Origin: Litomosoides sigmodontis
Lineage: Eukaryota > Nematoda > Chromadorea > Rhabditida > Onchocercidae
Direction of reading: 5' to 3'
NCBI GenBank assembly: GCA_963070105.1
Contig: OY718805.1
Location: forward strand, 6,382,001-6,446,000
Length of the DNA: 64,000 nucleotides
The position numbers and the translations under genes are program-made. Below are positions 54,280 to 64,000 of the stretch, piece after piece. Below the pieces are notes generated by a model. The model saw only the letters and a list, made by a program, of their open reading frames with translations, searched no databases and was not told where the DNA came from. Within the stretch, counting starts at the first letter, position 1; each line of letters starts with the position of its first letter.

Positions 54280-57200
54280 ATGAGCAAAGACGGAAGCGAG
54301 ATGAAATCGGTAATGCCGTTTCTTCCTACTTAATATTTATTAGTTTTCTGACAGTTCTACCACTTCAATCCGATACCTGTGTCCATATTGCCATACTGTT
54401 GGGATAGCCTGAACTTTGACGTTATATTCTGATTCTCATTCACCTCTTCCCTGTTCCTTTTATTTTTCACGTAAGTGGTAGATTATCGCTGGATGTTTTG
54501 CATAGCTTCTTTTCTTTCGTTGCAACATCCCTTGGTGTGAGGTATTTCCTTTTATCTCCACTCATTAATTTAATCTTTCTAGAATCCTTTTAATTTCCCT
54601 TCTTTTACTTCAGTATGGGAAAGATCGAGAAATGAAGCTTTTCCCGTCATCGTTAGATAGTCGTTCTTCAACGCTTTTCATGAAGAGATTCCTTTTTATT
54701 GTTGTCTCAGACATCATGAAAAAGCGACAGCTTATTCCATCCTCGACCTTCAAAGATATCATAATTGATGGCAAGTTCTCCATATATTCCACATAGTTTC
54801 GCTGAAATCAAATTAGCCATTTGTTTCGAAACTACATGAACTAATTATTTAAAAAATCAAGCCTATATGTTTAGAATGACGACACTAGGTTTATTATTTC
54901 AAGTGCCTTTCAAATACTTTTAAGCACCTTATACTTAAACTTTTGGAATGTTATTGAAGGCTTGAAGTGTTGCATCGTTACGGAGGATACAGAGGTAGGC
55001 AAGAAATTGTCCGCACTTCTTTATGCCGTCTCCGAAGCTATTGAAAAGCATTATGTAAGTTACCAAACATTAAAATACCTTTTCCTATAAGAATCATGCA
55101 TAAATCCAATCAGCAGCAGTTATTTCTATCAATTTAAAAACTAAAATGTAACATACAATATTCCAAATTTCTTTGCTTCTTTGTTAGAAGGTCTTCTCAG
55201 AGGATTCATTCGGTTTCATTATTATTAATTTATGCCTGCCAGTGATTTCAGAAAAGTGAATACGAGATATCTGTTTCAGTTACGTGATTTTTTTATTTTG
55301 GTTTCAACTGACAAAGCGGATAACATAGATGAAGTGATTGAAGCATACACGCTTACCTTCACTTACGCAGATGGTGGTCGATTGCTTCTTCGTAGGTGAG
55401 TTACAATCCTGTTACATATGATGTTTTTCTCGAGAAATTTATTATAACGCTTTTTAGTTAAAAATTTTCTTCAGTAACCAGGTAATCAGTTTCATGACAG
55501 ATTAGTGGAGTGTGACCCTTAGAAATTCTCTTGTTGTCTCTCCAGTTTCTTGCGTGCTGATGATTGAATATTGTTTTCTAAACAATTAGATATTTAATGA
55601 TAGTAGCTTTCAAAGCATTTCTGAAAGCTGCAACAATTAAGAGGTTTTATTTTATGAGAGTGGTGTAACCTTCCAAACATCATTTTCTATATATGGTGTA
55701 GCCGGCATTGTAGTTGGTATTCATATTGCTAATTTTTCTGTAATTTGTGTGCTAATTATTACAATGATTGCAGTCCATCGCACGAAATTGTAGTGTCATG
55801 TGCGGATGTCACCCAATTGCGAAAGGAAGTCATCACTTTACTGCATCGCTTGGATATTCTTATGAATGCGCTATTGCCAGCTCCGCAGAACTCTTTTCCT
55901 TATTTCAAGCTTACTTATTACGCAAGTTCGTGTATTTTAGAATTTTAATATCTTCAAAGATATTAATATGAAATGCAATATGAGTTCACTTCGTATTAAA
56001 AGTTTCATGTATTTTCGAGTTTTAATGTTTATTTCCAAAATATTTGTTTTATTTAAAAGAAACTATTCTGACTGTACTATGATGATAGAAAATCAATTTA
56101 TTGAGGCGAAAATTATCGCCCCATTTGTTATATTTTGTAGAAAACATTAACGCACTGAATATTGTCAAATATCGTCAAAAGTTTTTTTTTCCTTTTTATT
56201 CTCTTTTTTCTTCTCATTCTGGTTTACAAAGTTCCAGGTACTCCACATAGTTATGAACCAACCGGTTTCAAATCATCAACAACTACATATTACTTCAAAA
56301 AAATGACTTTCGTTTCAAAAATATCAGCTGGCACTTTCAGTACGAAATTTGAAAGGTAGTTTCAGTACGAAATTTGAAAAGTAGTCTTTTTTTCATTGAA
56401 GGAGGTAAGTTGAAGTAAACTTGATAAAGTCTAACTTTTATTTGGAAATAAGTTCAGCTAATAATTTTAATGTTTTGAAAAGCGAGATAAATAAGTTAGT
56501 AAAAGAGAATTTTTTCTTTTTTTAGTTGTTCTGTGTGTTTGGAGTCCATTTTCTTTGGAAGTGGAAGTGAACAATACGAGCAGATTGCTTCCGTTGAAAA
56601 GGATGAGCTGCAAGTAAGCTGCTAGAAAATCAGATCATATATGCTTCTAGCGTAATAAGTAGTAAGTGAACCGTTTTACAAAATCTCATTGGTGAGAAAT
56701 GTTAACCTCCGGTAATGTTTGTACGAAATATTGCCTATTAATAGCAGAATTCCGAGTTTTCATCGCATGATTTGGGCTTGTAATTAAGATAGAGGAAAGC
56801 TATAACGTTTGCTAAGTATGATGCAACACATTGCAATACACTCTCAAATTTTACTGGTACTTTCATGTGAGTATGGTACACTCTACTCCATTTTCAAAGA
56901 TTAAGATCACCATATGTCGTGATAAATCTCAGTGGAGTATCTCGCCATTAAGCTGAGCGTTTTTCTGCTGATGGCTTTTACGTATTGGAAATGATGAATT
57001 CAAAAAATATTGCCCTTCTTCCGCTCGCTAGTTCTATTATTAACAATTTGATTAGATGGGAAATTCAGTGGAAAAAGTAGTTAATATTTCTTTAATATAT
57101 TTCTCTGATTGAATTTCTATCAAAAAAAATGAGCTGCAAGTAAGCTGCTAGAAAATCAGAACAAAACGGTGTGGTTTATTTTCTCTAACTTTAAAAATTG

Positions 57201-59355
57201 CAACGTAATGTCTGCTGGTTTATCTACCAGCATCAAATCTATTCCTAGTTTTTTAGTTGATAATGTAATTGTCCTTTTCAAAAATAATGGTTCATAACTA
57301 TGTTTTTTATCAAGCTAATTTTTGCAGACATTGAAGGGAATAGCCGACGAAACTCCGACGGGTAGACCAAAGAAGGACAGGCTGACCGTTTGTGTTTTTC
57401 GTAACCTTCTTTTGCGCATTCAATTCGTTCACGACTTATGCACAGGCTGCATTTAGTATTTTATGACATCATTTTTACTTTCAGAAGCAAAAGAAGGTGA
57501 TGCATGGTGAAAAAGCGAGGCAAAAGAAGATTCAGGTAAATTCAGTTGTTGGCAGTCAAGAGCTCCTCATTATTAAATTTATTTCCAATGCATATTTTTT
57601 GATATGGCGACACAGCTTCTAAATATTCGGTAGTTAATATTATTATAGGAAGATGGAGATAGCGGATCAGAATCAGTGAATTTGCACACTTCCTTGCTAG
57701 AAGCACAAATGGAAGCTGTTTTACAGGAAAATACTACTGAAATAATAGAGTCCGTGCGAGCGTCACCGTTGGAAGTTGATTCTCCAAACGGTGGCTTTTT
57801 CTTACTTTTGTTACGATTTAAGTTGTATATACATGGAAGCGATGCCTTTGTAGAAATATGCGTAAAGTGTAAAGTTTGGCTTAATAGGAAGGAAAAACTT
57901 ATTAAACTTTAAAAAATCTTGGGTTACTTTGGAATACTTTCAGTAAATAGACACTTTTTGATTTTACTTTTGATTGATATTTTTTTTTGCAGAACCTTCT
58001 AGATCAGCTGTTTTAAGCTGTGCAGAAGCATTGGCTAACATGACAGATTTGCACAGGAGTGATTTCAGCTCTGAATATTTTGGAGGTAGTTTGCCTTTCT
58101 TGAATTGAGCATGACGATCGTAGTATGAATTTTCCTTATTAGTTACTATTTTTTCTTTTAGTATGATTTTTCATTATTATTTCATTTCATTAATTTTTAG
58201 TTTGACTTGTTCATATTAAAAATTTTTCGTTCTAAATGTTTTGCTCATTTCTTGTTTGCTATTATTAACAAGAAAAAATTGTTGTACTATAAAGGTATTT
58301 TTCATGTTTTTAATTTTTGTTGTAGGTAGAATTTTCAGTAATAACTACCGGGATATTTTATAAAGGGTATGGATCTAGCAAAGTTAAAAGCATATAATTT
58401 GCGGAAATATTCGCAAATTAGATGCTGTATTCTAGGAACCGAAATCAATACTGGATTTTCTCCTTTTCTTTATGTTCTTACTTGTTTTATTTTATGCATA
58501 GACAGCGAAGAAGTCCCAGAAAGTTCGGGACAGTTCGCAACTTTCGGTTCCCTGAGTGGTCCTTACATAAATTCACCGCGTATGGATTCTACTGTTTGTA
58601 AGTTGATAGATAAGACATTTTTCAAGTATTTATTTTACTTTTCGGTTCGATTCTGTCGTTAAAGCACTGCACCTCCACGTGATTGTCTAGCACATACGGC
58701 TTCATGGTTTTTAAGTTTTTGAGAAATTCTGGAATTTAATTTATATTATCCATTATATCGGATTATTTTTTTACTGACATTTTGGAAATTATGACGTTTT
58801 AGCATACTCATTTGTGTCTTTATTCGTTCAAATTTAGCTTTACCAACAGTCACAGAACTCGTTAATCGCGAACCTACTCTTATAAGAGGTTCAAAGAAAA
58901 GCCCGTCATCCGGAATCAGCATCATTGCCGAGTCAGATATTGCAAGGTAAACCAGTGTACGGATTTTCTATTTTGACATGTTTTTTCATTAATATTTTAG
59001 TTGAAAATTGATTCCAGAGAACTGTTTATGCGGCGGAGCCCAAATATTGAAGCACCTCCAAATTCCGAACCAAAGATAAAGAAAATGAAAATTAGTCGTT
59101 CAAAAGTTGACTACCACAAGGTAAACTATTTCATATATTTCATGTGCTAAAAAGTTACACTGGCATCCACACTTTATACCAGGTAGATCTATTGTATCAC
59201 CTATTACGGAGGTCTTAAAATTATTGTGAATTTCCCACCTTAATTATTGTCATAAAATGAATATAGAAAAAGAGAAAAGGCAATAACACTGGGATGGCCT
59301 TTAGGATCAATTAAAATTTCATGAAAATATCATCCTCTGCTTTTTTCAGAAATAA
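54280..59355 (+). CDS. Meiotic HORMA-domain protein (HORMAD/HIM-3-like), with apparent frameshift
   Basis: Probable meiotic chromosome-axis protein. Exons: 54280-54309, 54614-54771, 54960-55054, 55280-55395, 55774-55925, 56232-56355, 56526-56613, 57328-57387, 57485-57535, 57649-57790, 57993-58085, 58502-58597, 58838-58946, 59018-59120 and 59350-59355. The HORMA domain spans exons 2-7: STLFMKRFLFIVVSDIM, then STFKDIIIDG, VTEDTEVGKKLSALLY, IEAYTLTFTYADGG, NSFPYFKLTYY and HSYEPTGF. The tail is long and polar with basic clusters (GRPKKDRL, KIKKMKISRSK) suited to nuclear entry. Exon lengths sum to one base over a multiple of three. The frame of the first 35 codons of exon 2 and the frame of its end differ by one base across an A6 run (54719-54724). 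Intron 2 uses a GC donor (GCAAGT). The gene may be a real allele, a pseudogene, or a one-base sequence error; the other exons look under constraint, so an error or recent mutation seems likeliest. Confidence 0.88.
56335..56384 (+). repeat. 25-bp tandem duplication across an exon end and splice donor
   Basis: Two adjacent copies (56335-56359 and 56360-56384) of a unit starting TTTCAGTACGAAATTTGAAA, differing at one base (AGGTAG versus AAGTAG). Copy 1 contains the end of HORMA exon 6 and its donor GTAGTT at 56356. Copy 2 lies in the intron and has lost the GG of the donor context. Confidence 0.95.
56603..57160 (+). repeat. Exact 32-bp direct repeat copying an exon end and donor into the intron
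   Basis: 56603-56634 and 57129-57160 are identical over 32 bases, beginning ATGAGCTGCAAGTAAGCTGC. The first copy includes the last 11 bases of HORMA exon 7 (ending GAGCTGCAA at 56613) and the donor GTAAGC. The second lies 526 bases downstream in the same intron, preceded by an A-rich run. Confidence 0.97.
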
Positions 59356-60382
59356 ACATCTCGAGAAGGATTTATTTGGAGAAGGCCAAACGATGTGTTA
59401 ACAATTCAACACATGAATCCTGGTTTTTGTGAGAAGTAGCTCAAAGTCAGTTTCAAGATTGAAGGTTGATTTCATTTGGATTTTTAATTTTGGTTGTTAG
59501 TGAAAATTTTGAATGTTTCTGTAGTTTGTTTCACCAATTTTTGTGTTTGTTTACTTTTCCTTAAGTTTTTTCCCTCTTCGCGAGTCGTATTTCTAACTTC
59601 CTTAGTGCCACATGTTAACAGAAGAGGTGTTCTACATGGGTTTAAGAGTACATGAAGTTTAAGAATTTGTAACGTTTTCATGGAAGGCATTTCACTTATC
59701 TATGTGATAGTAAATTTCTAATCGCTCCATTTGTTCGGCGTACGCCAATTCTCATATATTATTCTTTTAAGCGTGGAGCCCTCACCCGTATTTTCATGTT
59801 TTTGTTCGTCTGTTTGTGTAAACATTTTGCGATACTCGTTCGTTTTCTTTTTTGCTGTTGGTGAATATCCTGTTATAAAATGGACTATAAAATTTTACTG
59901 CTAATTATTTTCAATCGTTTTGGTTGTAAGAATAAAGTTTTCATGTGATTTTTGAGCATCTTGCTGTTTTGTTTTAAAGATTCAAATTTTGGTGTTCCCT
60001 GTGGATCAGATGTAATGATATAAGGTTCAGATCGATTAATAGGAGAAATGACTGAGGAAATTGGTTTTTATGGAAGGTAGTGTAAATATAAAACAAGGGA
60101 AATCACTTCGTTCACAGGTATATAACAAAATTTAACGCTATGATGATTTCCGTTTTTATCCCCTGCCGTTTCGACTCACTAATAATTGTTAGTCTACTGA
60201 TTCCGGACCACATGCTTTACGGATGGCCTTTGTAATGGGCCATTCTCCTGCGCAGGAATTAGGTATGTATATATCAAGACAATTTTAATACTTCGGATGT
60301 TGGTTATACCTTTCACTTTCACATTACGTCTATTTCTTTTGTTTTGAATTTTGCAAATAATGTACTTAAAGCACTTGTAAGG
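59356..60382. other. Intergenic between the HORMA and ADPGK genes
   Basis: The 3' UTR of the HORMA gene (AATAAA at 59931) followed by the short upstream region of ADPGK. No further gene was recognised; the minus-strand ORF at 60194-60484 is the shadow of the ADPGK first exon and its flank. Confidence 0.55.
59931..59936 (+). terminator. Polyadenylation signal of the HORMA gene
   Basis: AATAAA 576 bases after the HORMA stop codon and before the next gene on the same strand. Assigned by position. Confidence 0.45.
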
Positions 60383-63300
60383 ATGAAAGTATTGTGGTGG
60401 AGTGCGTCGTACAATCAAGTACTCCATCTGTCGCTGATGTTTGCCGTGGTACCGTGGTTGTATAGTTATTTCAATGAGCAACATCGAAAACAGTCTTATT
60501 CAGTGGAGCAGGCTGTAATGCTAGCATGGGATAAAATGATAACTCAACCAACGATGCTTTTCCGGCGGGCAGTAATTGGGTTCGTTTTTGCATTCCTAAA
60601 TTTGCTAGAACCTTATGCTTTTCTGAAATGCTTTAAAGTTACGATTCTGAAAATTTTCGAGTGGTTATTCTGGGCTGCAGGTATTTTCGTGAACAAACCA
60701 CTTCATTTTTACTTTCAGCGTATGAATAGTATTAAAAATAATCTCTTGTTGCCGTATCTTTTACGATAACTTTGAACTTCCAGGATTAGCTGTAACGTTG
60801 ATATAGTTGTTACTGGAACGAGTTTATTGGAACGCTTAAACGGTACTTCCACCTATCGCAGGGATCACGAAGTTGTCACATTTAGCATAACTTTCCGTAG
60901 TACTTACATATATGCTTAACTAACCTTCCTGTCTATCGTTATTTAGCGGATATTGATATAATTTGAAGTGGTGCTTTTGATAAGTTATAGTTTGCCTCTC
61001 TGTGTTCTTGGAGACTAAACACTGCAAACACTTCTAATGAATAGAACGTTTTTTATGAGTACTTAGTGCTCATTATATATTCGGAAAATTGACAAACATC
61101 ACGGCTAACATGAAATAGTGTAAAAAAAATAGAGCAGTGGCAAATTTTTGATTAAAATGAAGCTGTTTCTAGGTGATCGATAACGTTAACGACCTGTACG
61201 AATCTTTTGCTTATTTTTTTTCGAGGGGCGCTGCTGCGGAAAGGTAATTTACAATCAAATTTGGCAAGATTACTTGTTCATAATGTTGCTGTTATTTTAG
61301 TCTAATCATTAGATCGCTTAAAATTTACATTTTCGAGCTTGTATACTATTCCAGACATATATCGGATCGGAAAATGTTTCGAACACTTGTGCACTTTGCT
61401 AGTGAACCCCGCCACCGACCTCATCATTACATCGGTGGGAATGCCGCTTTGATGGCCCAAAAGATAGCTACTTCTTTTCCTAAAACTACTGTAAGCTTTG
61501 CACCATTATTTGCCGAAAATAGTAGGGGTCTTATGGAATGAAGAAGATAGTGTTTTTTTTTTTGTTTGAAAGTATCCTGAGAGCATAAAATTTTCTGCTT
61601 CTACGTTCAACTTACTTTTTTGATAGGCATTAACAAGTTTAACAGATAAGAAAGCTTTCTTTTGTTCCCACCACTTTTTTTCGATGTTTTAGGTATATTT
61701 GGTTGGCCCTATTGGACCTCGAAGTCAAGTCTTACTCCATCCATCAATAGTCCGTACGAATTCGACTCGCATCGTTAAAGATGAGTTACGTATAATTATA
61801 GAATACAAGCGAGGCGAAGTTCTTGACGAGTATGTCGCACCTGCTTCATCACGTTTCATTACTTCTCACGATGAGTACAGGTACATTCGAAAAAATTTAA
61901 CGAGATTGATTTGTGTATTGAAGACTTTTTCCTTTTTGAGCTGGATTTTTTCTTTTTTCTTTTTGAGCTGGATTCCTAGAATATTGAAGGCTTCCAGTTT
62001 AGATTCTTTTTGGTCTTGCTTTAGTTGCACCTGCAATTTTTTAAGCTATGTGTATTACGATTATTTAGTGGCAGTGCTGTTGTGATTGAAATGTTTTTCA
62101 AAGCGATAAGTCAGTTCAATCCTGATTTGGTTATTTTAGCAGGTGTTCATCTTTTGCAAAATCAGGTGAGTTTGTTTGATCATATCAGTTTTGTTTTGCT
62201 AAACTTCGAAATTTCTATTGTTCATTGTTTCTGATGTTAAGATAATTTTATCGTTTCTATACTTTCTTATTTTGGTATTGTAGAACAAGGGAATGCGAAT
62301 GGAAAAACTTCGACTGATTAAGCGAAATTTGTTGCAAGTGAAACAGAGTATCCCTATTCATTTTCAACTTGGACACATGGGTAATGCGGACCACGTCGCT
62401 GATGTTCTCCATAGAGTTAGTTGTTTTTTTTTTTTTAACTGTAGAGCTTCAATTATCATTCACCATTAATTTATTTGTTATTTACTTTCAAGAATAGTTT
62501 TTAGTTAAAGCTTATTAAAGTTGTTGATAATATGGGTATGAATTTCATCCATTAGCAGCCGATATTTATCTAACGCCATATCCATCAGCTCAAAGAAACG
62601 TGTTTCACCATACGTGTAGTGTTTATTTGCTTATACATCAGATGAAATTCCCATTATTTTCACCATTTTAAAGAACGTCTATAGCTTTATTTGCTGATTT
62701 CTATTCAGATTGTACCTCACGTTGATTCATTAAGTTTGAACGAGCAAGAGTTAACGTTTTTCTCTCATGTTGCTAACGGACCATATACAGATCTTTATCC
62801 TGTTTTTCCTGGTGCCATACACGTATATAAGGTTAGTGTTTCACTGAATAATGTTATGGATTAAGTTGTCATAGCACTTTATTAATAAAATCTTAACAAC
62901 TAAAAATGTGTCTGAAATTTACTGAAGGTGGTGGACATGTTGTATTGGTTGCTGACGAAATTTGGACATGACAGTAATGATCCAGAATCGAAAAACTATC
63001 AGTATAGGCTGTCAAGGATACACTTCCATTCCTTAACCTTTCATCTGATGGTGAGTTTTCAGTAATCAATTACCATCATTTTATCAGTCTTTACGTTGAA
63101 GTACGTGAGATCTATTTTTTAGGATTTCCGAATTCCAAAATACCTCTCTCCTAGTTAAGGGCAAGTCTTATTTTAACTTAGGTAATACAAATTGAAACTC
63201 TAGCTAGTATTTTGAAGGTCTACAAAGGGACAGACTGGTCGAATTTGGCTTCTGGTTTAGCTGCTGGTGCTAAGACTGCAGCTCGTCAATCCTGTAAAAT

Positions 63301-63680
63301 TACAAATGATTTGCATACGGATAATTTGGAATTGAGGATATCGAAAGCTCATTTGCTTGATAAAGAAGTCGGGAAGCGATATGTCTTTGAACCACAAAGG
63401 TTTTTTTTGCATCTCTAGTAGCCGAAGAAGAATTTTAGATTCCAAAATGGACATTTGGAAAAATGTAAATTACTTTTGGTATACTGTAGGCTTTAAATCA
63501 TTTTTTTACTGTATACTGTAATTTTTCAGGCCCATAGCTTCGTGGATGCGTCATGATGTTATATTTATCTATACTCCTGCGCTAATATGCAAATTCCCAA
63601 CTAGAACAGTTGGTATTGATGATGCCGTCTCAGCTACCGGACTTATTTTCTCACAGTTTCATCGCTTTTCTTCCTGGTGA
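60383..63680 (+). CDS. ADPGK: ADP-dependent glucokinase
   Basis: Phosphorylates glucose with ADP as donor; the animal enzyme is held in the ER by an N-terminal segment. Exons: 60383-60579, 60784-60871, 61173-61243, 61355-61490, 61693-61880, 62069-62165, 62284-62415, 62709-62831, 62928-63050, 63182-63399 and 63530-63680. Total 1524 nt, 507 aa (human 497), all phases agreeing. A hydrophobic segment follows the start (LHLSLMFAVVPWLYSYF), then AWDKMITQP, ISCNVDIVV, SRGAAAERH, HHYIGGNAALMAQK, VYLVGPIGPRSQ, NPDLVILAGVHLLQNQ, SLSLNEQEL and RIHFHSLTFH, all collinear with human ADPGK. The C-terminal catalytic motif reads RTVGIDDAVSATG where human has TVGLGDAIS: the second Gly of GxGD is Asp, while the catalytic Asp remains. 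The ATG at 60383 precedes the membrane segment and no better start is visible. Confidence 0.96.
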
Positions 63681-64000
63681 ACTTACGTGATCATATAATC
63701 AAAACATCAATGTTTTCGACGAGGTTATAAATTAATATCGCGGTGAATAATTCATTTTTGTCATGTTTTTCTGAATTATAGCTGTAAAATATTGTTCTGA
63801 ACCGGACTGCGATTCTTAACTTTTCAAAAGTTTTTTTTTTCGAAAATGCTCTATAGATTGTATGCTTAATAAGAAACTCACAATAAAGTGAATAAGTTGC
63901 AAATATAATGTGTGCGTAGTTGTTTCAGATTTTGGAAAGTTTTTTTTATTTCGATTATTTTAAAATTAACATTTCTTCAAATTATTTCTCCTTGATTTCT
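63681..64000. other. 3' UTR and downstream flank of ADPGK
   Basis: AT-rich sequence with AATAAA at 63882-63887. No other feature was seen before the window ends. Confidence 0.6.
63882..63887 (+). terminator. Polyadenylation signal of ADPGK
   Basis: AATAAA about 200 bases after the TGA at 63678-63680, followed by a T-rich stretch. Confidence 0.55.

Noticed and set aside
55922..55927. GCAAGT after LTYY in HORMA exon 5 as another GC donor
   Set aside because: The resulting phase 0 does not fit the only available acceptor at 56231; the GT four bases further on does.
61926..61975. Short duplicated string TTTTTGAGCTGGATT in an ADPGK intron
   Set aside because: Small intronic slippage or duplication with no effect on the gene model.

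Overview
The window is eukaryotic DNA. Every confidently identified gene is split into many short exons with GT-AG (occasionally GC-AG) introns, the base composition is AT-rich, and there is no prokaryotic gene layout. Several proteins look nematode-like, above all the amino-acid transporter. The best guess is a nematode, possibly an early-branching one (Trichinella/Trichuris type), but the species is inference. Gene models below were assembled by hand from both strands, using splice phase and family similarity. For four of the long genes and the amino-acid transporter the summed exon length is an exact multiple of three, which supports the models.

Layout from left to right. (1) 2051-4006 (-): TXNDC12-like ER thioredoxin. 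(2) 4007-11295: about 7 kb with no recognisable gene. (3) 11296-17239 (+): complete ClC-1/2-type chloride channel, 20 exons, 847 aa. (4) 18729-26575 (-), tail-to-tail with it: complete P-glycoprotein, 25 exons, 1293 aa. (5) 27532-28146: an uninterrupted run of 205 ATT units about 1 kb upstream of the P-glycoprotein start. (6) 31236-34163 (-): amino-acid permease of the SLC32/36/38 type, 9 exons. (7) 36.8-37.9 kb: two small uncertain coding segments, one carrying a 4E-BP-like motif, plus a duplicated sequence. (8) 38811-51991 (+): complete largest subunit of RNA polymerase I, 33 exons, 1742 aa. (9) 54280-59355 (+): meiotic HORMA-domain protein, 15 exons, with an apparent one-base frameshift in the HORMA domain and two local duplications at splice junctions. 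(10) 60383-63680 (+): complete ADP-dependent glucokinase, 11 exons, 507 aa.

The genes do not form a pathway. They are a chance neighbourhood of membrane transporters (chloride, xenobiotics, amino acids), an ER redox protein, rRNA transcription, meiosis and glycolysis. No virus, transposon ORF, CRISPR array or convincing RNA gene was seen. The points most worth a second look are the raised rate of GC-AG introns, the broken reading frame and duplications in the HORMA gene, the possible 4E-BP homologue, the altered active-site motif of the glucokinase, and the long ATT tract.
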